Shown in pieces: positions 12,466-22,791 of a DNA stretch of 64,000 bases. How positions within the stretch are numbered: the first letter of the stretch is position 1; each line of letters begins with the position of its first letter. Origin of the DNA: Eutreptiella sp. 'Long Island Sound 2002' (Eukaryota; Euglenozoa; Euglenophyceae; Eutreptiales; Eutreptiaceae); NCBI GenBank assembly GCA_964036045.1, contig OZ038379.1, positions 113,034,611 to 113,098,610 of the forward strand, written 5' to 3'. The notes under the pieces were generated by a model that saw nothing but the letters and a program-made list of their open reading frames with translations, did not search any database and was not told the origin of the DNA. The position numbers and the translations under genes were made by a program.

Positions 12466-12745
12466 GTGGGGTGCAGCCAAGGAAGGATGGCCTAGGAACC
12501 CCCCCCTTCCTAGAGTTTTTCTACTCCTACACGTTACGACGGCACCCGAAGACTTTGAACACAAACACCGCACCTTCAATGCGCCTACTTTGGGGGACAT
12601 TGGGTCTCGGGTTGGTGATGCCCAATTTTGGGGTGTTTTTGGAAACCCCGTTTTGGGCAGGAACCCCCCCCTTCCTATACCCCTTCGTGGGCAGGAACCC
12701 CCCTTCCTAGACCCTTCCTATGACCCTTCCTGTCCCGAGGCAATA
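12466..12745. repeat. Element A left terminal inverted repeat and motif array
   Basis: The terminal repeat runs from 12466 to about 12508. After a spacer, a run of CCCCCTTCCT and GGACCCTTCCT-like words follows at about 12660-12740. The words match those at 14.5, 16.5 and 18.9 kb in either orientation. Confidence 0.75.
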
Positions 12746-12801
12746 GCACACAAATCCGTTCGCTAGGGCTTGAATCGCACTGTGCCACCGCATTGATGTT
12801 G

Positions 12802-14430
12802 TCACTGGTCAACATGCCGCTTGCGTCGCTTGACAACGGCTGCACCGCGGCCTTGCCGTGCCTCGTACAATTGCAAACCGACACTCAACGCGTCGGTGTG
12901 CACCACATGCCTGATTCCGAGGCGGTGATGCGGGGTCGCCGAAGACACCAACCGCTCATCGAGTTTTTGAGATGCCGCTTGAACGGTTGGTTTCTGTATT
13001 CGGTCGGAATATTGCGAAAAATGTACAAACTCCCAAAGCGACACGCAAAATATGCGCCGTGAACACATGCCCAATGTACCCAAGGGGTCACACCCCATTG
13101 CAATTTACCCCAACACCCACCCGCGGACTTCAATTCCTTGAGTTCGGCCTGTGTTAGCCAATCCCTTTTGCGCCAGAGCGCGTGCATTCGATGCATTGAT
13201 AATGACACATGCTTCATCAATAAGAAAAATGTAAACGCCACCAAAGGCCACGTCGGGTAGGTTGTCCCGCAATACGGCCACAACTCGGCCATGTAATGCA
13301 CTCTCTTAAAAACATTTTGCCACCAAATTTTCCGGCCTTGGTTGGCCGGGGAGCCAACCGCTTAGCATGCGGAACGGTTTTCACCTCAGCCAAAACCTTG
13401 TGAAGCTCCAAAACCAAAGCTTTCCCTGCGTCCCTTGCGGCACGGGCAACGTCGGGGGCACCATTTTCAAACAAATCTTTCAATGTTTCATTGACTCGCT
13501 TAACAATTGCGTTCGCAATACGACATGAGCCATGCTCCACGTCACCAACGCGGTTGCATGGGCCAATTGCCCTCAAAAATGAGCCCCACTTGCATTGCGC
13601 CGGTACAGAATTGGCACGTGCCAAGGAATCAATGCAATGGCAGCCTACCCAACATTTCCCCTTGTGATAATTGGCCGAAAGCATGGCTTCGCCATCACCT
13701 GTCAAGGCACATACACTGGGGATGTGATCCCCCAAGTGCCAAACATCCACAGTGGACAAAACATCCAAAACATCCTGATTAAGGTTTGCCTTAGTGTCAA
13801 TGGCCCGGAGACATTGCGTGTCATCCAGTCCGTCAAGCGCCCACCACGTCGCCCAGCGTCGCACGTCGCCTGCAGCTGCTACACCCTCTGACCAAACGGT
13901 CACATGGATGTCGCACTTGGTGGCCGAGGTCTGCCACCCTGGTGTGCCATCTGCGCAAATGATAAACAAAAGCCGGTCTTGACAAGGGATGTTAAAGGTA
14001 CCGCACGCCCTACTCAACGTCAGCTGGCTTTGCACTACTTCAAGGAGTGGACATACAGCGGCAGATCGGCGCGATACCACCCCCGATGAAACCTCCAGGG
14101 CCGTTGCGACATATGGCAGCAGTTTGCCGCGCCCCTCCATTAATTCCCTTCGTGTACAATTGCGTTCCAATTTTAACATGTTGCGCGTGGAGAGGCTCAT
14201 TTGGTGTGCCGTTTGCAAAACTTGGATCACTTCCTCGGAGACATGCTGTTCGTCGGCATCCCGCACCTCGTGGTTGTTGGACTCAATCACTATACCGTTA
14301 CCGGTTGCGCGCACAACGATGTGGTCATCTCCAAGCACGGCGCCCACAACGTCGCGAATGTATTTCCGTCTCCGTCGCCGTGCATCAACCTCTAGATCCT
14401 GCCAAGAACCAAGACACTGCCAAGAAAATT
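12802..14430 (-). pseudogene. Gene 1 of element A: candidate DDE transposase
   Basis: The longest uninterrupted part is the 430-codon frame 14509-13217. It includes an N-terminal basic helix (DARRRRRKYIRDVV), a Cys/Arg-rich region, then IICADGTPGW (first candidate catalytic Asp), TWWALDGLDD, and 85 residues after the first Asp a second one in LTGDGEAMLSANYHKGKCW. After two frame changes (near 13310 and 13170) the minus strand continues with RDWLTQAEL, PWVHWACVHGAYF and IPTEYRNQPFKRHLKN, where the Glu is the third candidate acidic residue, and a basic C-terminus ends near 12802. Aligned by eye, it matches the genes at 20.6-22.3, 47.2-47.9 and 60.0-61.8 kb. Frameshifts make it a pseudogene. The family name is unknown to me. 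Confidence 0.7.
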
Positions 14431-14499
14431 TGTAACGGCCTTTTGCATTACATTTAAAATGGAAGCCTGCCAAGAATTGTGAGGGCAGGATGTGCACAG

Positions 14500-14750
14500 G
14501 AAGTACCACAGGAACCCCACAGTAACCCCCTTCCTACGTAGGAACCCCCCCCCCTTCCTGGCCAGGAAATGTCCCAGGAACCGCGCAGGAACCCCCCTTC
14601 TTGTACAGGAACACCCTTCCTGGACCCTTCCTGGACCCCTTCCTGCACAGCAACCCCCCCCCCCTTCCTGCACAAGAACCCCCGTCCTGTACCCCTTCCT
14701 AGACACTTTCTGCACGGGAACCCCCCCCTTCCTGTACCTAGTGTTTCGGT
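14500..14750. repeat. Element A motif array between genes 1 and 3
   Basis: At least ten copies of CCCCCTTCCTG or its complement CAGGAACCCCCC, alternating in orientation and often back to back as CCTGCACAGGAACC-type palindromes. The array lies directly upstream of gene 1, where its promoter would be expected. It could be a protein-binding array or a recombination substrate. Confidence 0.7.
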
Positions 14751-15313
14751 GTACTGCCCCATCGGTTGCCCCGGTCCTCTCAAACACCGCTGTCACATCG
14801 GGGCATTGCAACCACACATGCCATGCAACTGCGTCCATGCTTGGAGGGCTTGGGAATCTCGGTGGTGCCCCCAAGGGTGAAGCTATGTGAAGCTCCCCGC
14901 TCGTGGCACCACCTTACGCGCCCTGCGCACGACGTGACTACTATTCTACGCGACTGTCGCGCATAAAATAAGATGAGGGTTAGATATGTGTTGGGGTTAC
15001 GCCGAAAAGGATTATGGGTTATAAGGGTTATGGGTTAAGATGTGGATTTTTTTTGCGCACCGCGTCGCACAACCCTTGGCGCGTTCGCACAGCCATGCAT
15101 GCATGCGTGCAATCTTGGGAGTGGCCTGGTCACAACACACGTGTACTGCAACCAACGGGACGCAACTCCCTCGCAGTGTGCCACCAAGGGTTGTCTCTCC
15201 AAGTCTCATGCCCACACAGGCTGGCAGAACCCGAGCACCCCTCAACAGCCACCAAGCCAGAGGGACACTTGGGATCCTTGCGCTCTCATCGCCAGCGTGC
15301 CTCGCCACTCCTC

Positions 15314-16442
15314 ATCACTTGCTGGGGCTGGGGCCCTGGCCGTACGTCCGGTTGAGGATGCTCAACGCCCGGTGACATTCCGCAGCTTTCTCCTGCAGCA
15401 CAGACTCGTCCATGACCCTGCCTGCCTGCGCCTCGCGCGCCGCGTCCTCGGCAGCCTCCAACCGGTCTTCCAGGGCAATCAGTCATGCCTGCATACTTGC
15501 AATGGTTGCCTCGTGCTTGACAACCTGTTCCCGTGCTTCGCGCTCCTTCTTGGTTGCCTGCTCCGTGGCCCGCTCTGCCCAGGTCTTGCCGCCACGTGCC
15601 ATCGCCTTCTCAACGGCATCTAGCAACACCTCCTTCAACGCCGTGCGCACGACCTCCTGCAACCCAGGTGCCAGATGTGTGATCACTGTCCCCGTGTCCA
15701 TTGCCATTGGATTTGCCCGACGCGGACTGCCTGGTACGCGCCGCTTGGAGGGGGGGTCGGTGATGACGGTCCTCTGGGCAGGACGCTTCGCCGATCCCCG
15801 CGCTGCCCTGTCTGATTGCTCCGGCTTGACCTCGGCCCCAGGTTGCTGCCACAGTGGCTGTGTACGTTCCTCCGTGCCGGGCTCCTTCTTCACGTGTGAG
15901 CGTCCACCCAATTGACCCTGTTCGTGCCGCTTGCGGTACTTCTTCAGCCACTCGTCAACCGCGTTGTGCACCTCAATGGGGACACCGGCATCCGAACCCG
16001 TCAGCCTTGCCAAACTCTTCAGCGTCTTGAAGCTGGTCTGCTCGCTGTACACCAAGAAAGACCATGTGTTGCTGGCCTTGGCATGGCCAACAAGGCACAA
16101 GTACTGTGCAACCACGTACGTCTTGCCATGTCCTGCATGCCCCTAGGGCAGCTCGGCCAGACTGTCCGAACATGCCACTGGCAACCGCAGTTGCAAAGCA
16201 GTGGCTGCCTTCCCCTTCCGGACGGTCAGTGTGCAGTCGCGATACCAAAACGTGCCCCCCTGCCTGGTCACAGGACTGTGCATGTCTGTGATGGTAAGCG
16301 TCGATTGCAACACCCATGTCGGAGGGTCTTGAAGACTTGGTGCTCGCCCATCCACGGTCCGTGCAGCCTCCGATGGTGCCACTGGCACTTGGGCTGCCCG
16401 CTCCTCCTCATCGACGGACTTCAGGACCAGCCGCGGGTACAC
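15314..16442 (-). pseudogene. Gene 3 of element A: basic coiled-coil protein
   Basis: One minus-strand frame is open from 16442 to 15314 apart from TAG at 16143-16145 and TGA near 15483. The N-terminal ~180 residues look like a folded domain (TLTITDMHSPV, NTWSFLVYSEQ). A basic linker rich in Lys, Arg and Pro (PPSKRRVPGSPRR) follows. The last ~120 residues form a coiled coil (VVRTALKEVLLDAVEKAM, KKEREAREQVVKHEATIASM, then LIALEDRLEAAEDAAREAQ). The layout (domain, basic linker, coiled coil) is shared with the gene at 62.4-64.0 kb in element D. A DNA-binding or multimerising accessory protein is an inference. No enzymatic motif was seen. Confidence 0.55.
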
Positions 16443-16489
16443 GTCGACATCCGCCTGAAGAGAAGTACGGGAAGTGCCAACGACGAAAG

Positions 16490-16700
16490 GGGACAGGAAG
16501 TGGTCGAGGAAGGGGGGTTCCTGCGCAGAAAGGGGGGGGGGTTCCTGTGCAAAAAGGGTCCACGAAGGGTCTAGGAAGGGGTCCAGGAAGGGGGGTTCCT
16601 GTGCAGGAAGGGGGGGGGGGGTTCCTGTGCAGGATGGGGGTTCCTAGGGGGTTCTTGGGACAGTTCCTGTGCAGGAAGGGGGGGGGGGGTCCTGAGTGAC
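16490..16700. repeat. Element A motif array between genes 3 and 2
   Basis: Repeated AGGAAGGGGGGTTCCTGTGC words, with G runs of 6 to 11 and spacers reading GGTCTAGGAAGGGGTCC. This is the same motif as at 14.5 kb in the opposite orientation. Confidence 0.7.
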
Positions 16701-16852
16701 ATGCACATGCCACAGCCCACACGCGGTGCCCATTTGAAGCCGTCAAACGGCCCTACCCTTGCATTGCGACTGCCGCTGACCCTTGGCAAGCAGCACTGAA
16801 CATATATTTGCCCCATTGCATTGTGAACCCCTCCAACCAAAGGCCCTGCAAT

Positions 16853-18858
16853 TCAAAGGGGACAGAGTGTCAACCTGCTGGCATGCACACCAAAAGGCCT
16901 GGTCCTGTGCCACCTTTGCCCCACGATCGCCCCGGCGGGCATCAGCAAGCTGGGGTCCACGGGTCTAGGCTCGGGTGGGGCCATCTCCATCCAGGCACCA
17001 AAACGTCGCTGCTCTCCTCGGCACTCCGGGCGACCTCCAAAGTGGCCGTTCACCGCCACCCGAATGCTCCCAGGCGGCGTAACCAACAAGGCGTGGTGTT
17101 CCGAACTCGGCCAGGGCAGCCACTCGCTCTCGTGTGCATGCCCCACCAGTGGGCAGTCCTCCGGCTTGGGGGTTGTGTCATTGGGAATCACATGTGGTGC
17201 AGGCGCTGCCTCGTAATGCCCGGTGTAAAGTGTCGTCCCATCGAATGGAATCAAAGAGGTCACCATGTGCGGCAGGGCAGGGACACGACTCGGATCAGCG
17301 GCCTCGGCACTCCCCGGATCGGATGCTGTTGCTGCTACCGCTTCAGTGTCGCACTTGCTGCACTCGATCCCCGTGTGTTTGCGGCAAAGGACTTGGACTC
17401 CATACCCAAAGCACTTCTCACTTGTCGGCTTCCGGCGGCATCCGTGGACTCCACAACTGACAGCGGCCTTGTGCGCCCAGAACGGGGGCGTGATGGCGTG
17501 GGTGGTGGCGTAGGACACGGTGTGCGTCGACAGCCCACAGAACCCAATAACGCGGCGGGACCCCGGTTCCGCAGCCAATGGTAGGCCGCCTCCTTCATGC
17601 ACCACCGTCGAGCAGATCACCCACAGGGAACCCCTTCTCATTGGCATGCGGTGGATGATCCAAGGCCGAGGGAAGGCACGGGCAGACATGGCGACGAACT
17701 CCGCGCAGACCTCATCATCAGGGATATCCATCGACAGAGCCCATAACACGGAGAGGGCGATGCCATCCACAGGAAGGGACGGTGCTGGGAAATCTCGGTG
17801 CGGCATTTGGCGGACATGGGTGATGGACCCGATGTACCCTTGCGTCATGACGTGCAGCGCTTGCCCAAGATCGCCTCCAACTTGGCCTTCACCCGCGTCA
17901 CCATGGCCGACTGGCGCGGCAGGTCCTAGAGCTACATGTGTTCCTCCCCATCCGCATGCTTGGACATGTCCTCCGGCTTCCCCCACACCATTTTGCGGTC
18001 CGGCGGGTCCTGAGCTCGGCCAGCAACTGGGCGGTTGTGGTTGAGGATCCGGGCCCAACGCTCCTCGGCGATCGCCAGTGCCTCCTTGTGCGCCTCCTCC
18101 ACCTCATACTCGGCAAAAAAACTCCGGATGAACAAGTGCTGCAGGCCGGCAAGTTGACTGGGGTCGCTGCTCACGGCAGTGCGGCAGTCACTCGGCAGCT
18201 TCAGCAGCGGATACTCGTGCGCGACAAAAAGAGGCGTGGACGTGACGGGGAGGGCAAGTAGCCCGCTCGCCGCATACGCACTCGGCACGATGAGCCCGGG
18301 GCCGTCGCCATTCCATTCCCACGCTGAGCGACTGGAGAGCGAGTAGATGGGCAGGGTCTCCTCACCGGACTGCCGCGGATCAAAGAGGAAGAGCTTCCGC
18401 TTGGCTTCCTCCTTGTGCCACCCCTCCTTGGCAAAAGTCGCAGGCTTGGGCTTCGTGGAAGCGAAGTGGAGGGTGGTGGGCGGCTCGGCATCGACAGGGT
18501 GGGCAGCCATGTAATGGCTGTGGATCCGGGCGTGGTCGCTAGGCAGGCGGGTGGACAGGAACTCCAGCAAGGAGGAGTAGTCCGCTCCCCTGGGCCGCAC
18601 GTGGAAAGCGGTGATCTCGGGGTTGCGGCACATTGTCTCTGCAATGAGGTCTGAGAGGGCACAGGGGTCCCTGTCGCGGAGGATGGACTTGGTGATGCGC
18701 ACCCGGCCGATGCTCGTGCCCGGCGGCCAAGTCACGGCGGAGTTGGTTGCGATGGCCGTGTCGTGGAGTGTCTGCCCCTCCGGAAGGGAGCAACCGCATG
18801 TACCGGCTGGGCCTGTGACGGCCGCCATCCAATCCCAAGCGAACGGACAGGCAGACAT
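16853..18858 (-). pseudogene. Gene 2 of element A: dioxygenase-like protein with Cys/His cluster
   Basis: Two overlapping minus-strand frames (18858-17932 and 18058-16853) need one frame change near 17.95-18.05 kb. The first starts at an ATG 40 bases inside the motif array and carries PPGTSIGRVRITKS, HFASTKPKP and a GDGPGLIVPSAY..PLLKLPSD region. These match gene 2 of element B. The second contains QMPHRDF, then about 70 residues later GSLWVICSTVVHEGGG and RRVIGFCG. That is the HxD...H...R layout of the 2-oxoglutarate/Fe(II) dioxygenase double-stranded beta-helix. A Cys/His cluster (CGVHGC, CFGYGVQVLCRKHTGIECSKC) follows. Fungal KDZ transposons are known to carry TET/JBP dioxygenase genes, so a DNA-modification role is a reasonable guess. 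The assignment rests on motifs only. Confidence 0.5.
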
Positions 18859-18894
18859 TGCGAGAACCGGGCTGCCTTTGAGAGGCAGGAAGGG

Positions 18895-19201
18895 CCATAG
18901 GAAGCAGGGTTCCTGGCCAGGAAGGGGGGGGTTCCTGGCCAGGAAGGGGTCTAGGAAGGGTCTAGGAAGGGGGGTTCCTACCAGGAAGGGGTCCGGGAAG
19001 GGTGCAGGAAGGGTCTAGGAACGGGTTCCTAGGGGGGTTCCTGCCCGAAAAAAGTTGACTCCCTTGGTCCGACACCAGGGTCGTGATAGTTCCTATACAC
19101 TTATTTTGACCCCCAAAACACCCCCCATAAGTGTGGTCTGGTGCACTGCCATGTCATTTGGAGGGGGGTTCCTAGGCCATCCTTCCTTGGCTGCACGCCA
19201 C
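18895..19201. repeat. Element A right motif array and terminal inverted repeat
   Basis: Nine or more AGGAAGGGG words with intervening GGTTCCT occupy 18899-19045. After about 110 bases, which include CTATACACTTATTTTGACCC and CACCCCCCATAAGTGTGG, the inverted repeat lies at about 19163-19201. A diverged copy of this whole end occurs alone at 29.88-30.18 kb. Confidence 0.75.
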
Positions 19202-20227
19202 AGGCCATGAGCATGAGGATTCTTCTGGGCTGTTGATTTGGCGTTGTGCGCTCAACCACCCCTAGCTCCCAAGTCCCCCCCCTCGCAGGAAGCAACGTGT
19301 CAATGTGGAAAGAAACTGACACTAAGGATGCTGTTGAGGGAGTGGACGCACTTGCCACCCACACCCCGCCTCAAAGCCTTGCCAATTAGTGGGTGGCGTA
19401 CAGGTGCTGCTTTCTAGGGCTCTCATGTCGCGTATCGGGCAATGTGCCCCCAAGAAGGCCCCCGAGACACAACAGCAGCGGCAGCAGTAAACCCAGCAGC
19501 AGCCATAGCAGCAGCCCCTACAACAAGCCAGCAAAAGACGCAACAAGCCGAGGGACAACATCAGCAGGCGAAACCAAGACCTAAGCCTCAAGCAGAAGTC
19601 CAACGGGAGCGCAGCCCCTCCCGAATTCATTTTTTTAGGCGGTTTGCCACTAAAGTGAGGCTAGGTGAGTGTTCTAGAAATTGTGCACTAACTAGGAGTT
19701 CGGCACCATTGCCTGGAACATCGCATCTGCGATGCACGGGCCCAACCACTGGAAAGTGCACGTTCGTGAGCATTGGCTCTACCTTAGGCAGCCTATGTCC
19801 CACCTTCTCGGTTCTTGAACTCTACCATGCCGTACTTGGTCAAGTGGGCCCTAAAGCCCCTCCTACGGCCGCAAACGGCAGCACCGGAGGCCGGGAGGGC
19901 GCCACAGCGGGCGCGCAAGGCACGGCACAGGCAGACGGTAATCCGACAGATGGGCAGATGCACGTTGTGGTTTTACTATTGTTTGCGTGTTATGCCCGTG
20001 TGGTTCTGCCTTGCCTTCGGAATCCGCTTTGGCACGTGGTGTGCGCTTTCCGCGTGATCCGTGTTCTACATGTCTTGATTCTCGCAAGCCTCCGGAGGTC
20101 GGTTCTCCGTGTTGCAGGTTGTGGTGGACGTCAAGCTGGAGCCTCCGGAGTCCCCCGAACACTACAACCTACACCCAGTGAATCCGAAACTAAAGAAAGG
20201 GCCGGAGGGCAGGCTGACCCATGGCAA
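19202..20227. other. Spacer between elements A and B
   Basis: The minus strand of 19205-19370 is open and may continue the coding fragment at 12.26-12.46 kb. The plus strand of 19442-20284 is open for 280 codons (Ala/Gln-rich start) but shows no family motif and runs into the left inverted repeat of element B, so I do not call it a gene. CGTG/CGTT-rich words at 19985-20110 resemble those beside the piggyBac copies. Confidence 0.35.
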
Positions 20228-20275
20228 TGTGGTGTCCCCGGAAAGGGGGTAGCGGGAACCCCCCCCCCCCCCCGT
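20228..20275. repeat. Element B left terminal inverted repeat
   Basis: About 45 bases, ending in a C run. It matches 24670-24715 in reverse complement, with two mismatches before the homopolymer. Confidence 0.75.
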
Positions 20276-20399
20276 CCTGAGTGAATATCCAACTCGGCCC
20301 CAACACCGGGGAATGTGTTGTCAAGGGCAAAAATAAGGTTCGGTGGATCCTTTTGGTCCATTTTCGTCTGAAAAAGGTGCACTTCGCTTAAGACGGTGC

Positions 20400-20575
20400 C
20401 CCGTGGCAACTTTGGTATTTGGGTTCCCGGAGGTAGGGCCCACTTCCCAAAGGTAGTTGCAGATCGGGAACATGCTGTAGATTACACTTCCCGGAGAACT
20501 TCTTGATCTGCAAGTACTTCCTGATTGAACTTCTCGAGACACTTCCTAATTTGGGTGACATGTGACACAACATGA
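20400..20575. repeat. Element B motif array downstream of gene 1
   Basis: Repeated ACTTCC(T/C) words: CACTTCCCGGAGAACTTC, AGTACTTCCTGATTGAACTT, ACACTTCCTAATTTGGG. They are related to the AGGAAG core of element A but distinct in their flanking bases. Confidence 0.6.
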
Positions 20576-20612
20576 CAAAAAATGTACTACATCACAAAGA
20601 CAATGGGACATA

Positions 20613-22298
20613 CTACTTCCTTTGTCGCTTGTTCCCCTGTGAGTGACCCCCACCCACTTCGGGTACCCCTTTTAGGCCCTCATCTAAGGCATACATCTCA
20701 AGGATGTGAGCCATCCCCCTTGTACTCATGCGCGGGTTGCGCACGGACCAACTTGTGAAGCAGTTTTGTAAAAAAATTTTGAACGGAGAGTTGCGTCTCT
20801 CTGTGGGTACCGAACTAAACATATACATGGTCATATATTTCCTTAGAAATCATGTGCTGTGTGCAACTGTCCAATGAACCCACAAAGTGGGCTTCCATCC
20901 CATGAGGTTCCAACAATGGCCCAGTTGCTTTGCTGCTTCCTCCGCCTGTGACACCTCCTCATCACTGAGCCACGTCTTTTGTCGCCATTGCGTGTGCAAT
21001 TGCGCAACACTGTTCGACATGCTAAACACAACGGTGTACACCCTTAAATTTTTGTTTTCGACGCTACCGTTTGGGTACAGCGGTTTCAACAACTCAACCA
21101 CCTTCCTTTGGTACTCCCTGTTCTCAATGAACAATCGGGCAGACGGTCCAAAGTGTCTTTCTTTTGGAATTAGAGGGCTACCCTTTCGGTTCGAGGCACA
21201 TTCGCGGCTTCTTGCATGAGCTGACACCTGACCTCTTGCATGCGCCTAATGATCCCTCGGCCGTCCCCTTCAGCCACCATGCTGAAAGATCGCTCCCTAG
21301 TCTCTTGGCAATGGCGTTGCACAACTGTGCAGCACAATGCGCATAGTCACCCACCCTTTTTGTCCTTCACGTTCCCATCAAGAAAGCCGCCCCGCGGGGA
21401 AGAGCAGTCACATTGTCGTTGGGCGCCAACGGGTCGATATCTTCACATGTCCAACACTTTGAGGTAGGGCTATAGTTGCTCACCTGCATGCCTTTTCCGT
21501 CCCCGGTTAGGAAGCACTCAAACCCCATTGTTCGCGCGCCTGTCAATATCAAATTACGGTTTGTTTCTAGGTATTCTACTTGGCCATTCAAGTCCGCAGC
21601 CTGATCCATCCCGCACAACCGTGTACGATCATCTGCACTAGTCATCACCCACCACGTTGCCCAGTTTTTTGGGTCCCCGGCCGCTGCACGCCCACGTGGT
21701 CACACTACCACATAGACATCTGCGCGACTGGCAGAGGCTCGCCACAGTGGGCACGCGTCAACACGGGATGACAGCTATGTATACACCGCCATCCTGGTGG
21801 AACAACTAGCACGCCTGGATCATCCGCAAGTTTCGCTTGGTGCAACACAACGTCCTCAAGTGGTGCACAAGCTGCACACCGTCGCTTGCCCGCCGGACCA
21901 ACCACGACGACCGGCGTGGCCACATATGGTGTGAGGCCACGCCGGGTCTCTAGCAACTGCTCACGAGTGCAATGCCGGCGCAACTTGAGCATCTGCCGCA
22001 CTGAGAGTTTCATGGAGCGGACCGTTCGGAGTACGCCCACGGCCGCTGGATCAGGTCCAAGCATCCTATGGCACTTCACTTGTTCACTATCAAAGCACAC
22101 ACCACGGAGGACCACCTCACCGGTGCTAGTTTTGGTGATTGTCACCTCGTCGTCGTTGACAAGGGCACGAGCCACGCGTTGTACCGTGGCGATCCGTTCT
22201 GCCTGCGCCTCTGGCTTGAGCAGGGCGTAAGGCTTCCGGCAGCGACGCAACACATCCGCCTCCAACCGTGCCACAGCATCCTCGAGGTTAGTGGACAT
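20613..22298 (-). pseudogene. Gene 1 of element B: candidate DDE transposase
   Basis: The start is taken at the ATG at 22298 (MSTNLEDAVARLEADVLRR), because the preceding residues run into the spacer. Blocks shared with A follow in order: KLSVRQMLKLRRHCTREQLL, PPGWRC, then after a frame change ATWWVMTSADD, FLTGDGKGMQVSNYSPTSKCW (second candidate Asp), NAIAKRL, TWLSDEE.., TLWVHWTVAHST, SSVPTERRNSPFKIFLQN (Glu candidate) and a basic tail RNKRQRK-like near 20613. At least three frame changes interrupt it (near 21.70, 21.30 and 20.84 kb), and the first Asp motif is not clearly preserved. It is a decayed relative, and is valuable because it defines which blocks are conserved. Confidence 0.65.
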
Positions 22299-22424
22299 GG
22301 CTGTGGACACGAGTAGCCAGGAATTGCACCGGGAAGTACGATCACGGGGGGGGGGTTGCAGATCCAAAAGTGTCCGTGGGATCTCTATTTAGGATGTGCT
22401 TTGTGATCACGAAGGTGTTGCTGA

Positions 22425-22480
22425 CTAGGGTTGGTAACCGGACTTCCTGATCGGGAAGAGGTTTGTGATTTGGGTTCCCG
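22425..22480. repeat. Element B motif pair between genes 2 and 1
   Basis: GGACTTCCTGATCGGGAAGA followed by GGGTTCCCGC. This is the inverted-motif theme again, placed about 130 bases upstream of the gene 1 start. Confidence 0.45.
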
Positions 22481-22791
22481 CAGGGGATGGTAATTTGGAA
22501 TGTTGACCCCATTTTTTCCTCAAAATAAATAGCCTTTTGGTTTTCACCCTTGTATGCTCCCTATATTCCACAATTGACACCAGCAAGGCAATACTCTCAA
22601 TGAAACAGCTCAACGGGTAAGTCCCACGGTGCAAAACCTTTGCAATGTCATCGGGGTCATCAGAAATTCAGTGATGTATGCAGCAAAAGGTACAAGGCCG
22701 TGACGTCCACCGGCATGTAGCATGTGATCCCACAATCCAAGGACATCACTTTATCGGCACTGTTGATGTTCGTTGCCTGTTGTTCTTGCTG

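Larger units (their letters stand above)
12466..19201 (-). mobile_element. Element A: three-gene DNA transposon with terminal inverted repeats
   Basis: The left end reads GTGGGGTGCAGCCAAGGAAG and continues GATGGCCTAGGAACCCCCC. The reverse complement of the right end (19201 leftwards) reads the same, with one mismatch in the first ~36 bases. Between the ends lie three minus-strand genes: gene 2 (18858-16853, dioxygenase-like), gene 3 (16442-15314, coiled coil) and gene 1 (about 14430-12802, candidate DDE transposase). Arrays of the inverted motif AGGAAGGGGG..CCCCCTTCCT sit at both ends and in both intergenic spaces. All three genes have relatives in elements B or D. Each gene here carries stops or frameshifts, so this copy is probably dead. 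Flanks show no clear target-site duplication. The class assignment is an inference from gene content. Confidence 0.75.

Noticed and set aside
14392-14890. Cys/Gly/Pro-rich ORFs across 14.4-14.9 kb
   Set aside because: They translate the CCCCCTTCCTG motif array and change frame with the length of C runs.
19442-20284. A 280-codon plus-strand gene
   Set aside because: It starts in low-complexity Ala/Gln sequence, runs into the inverted end and C run of element B, and has no conserved block.
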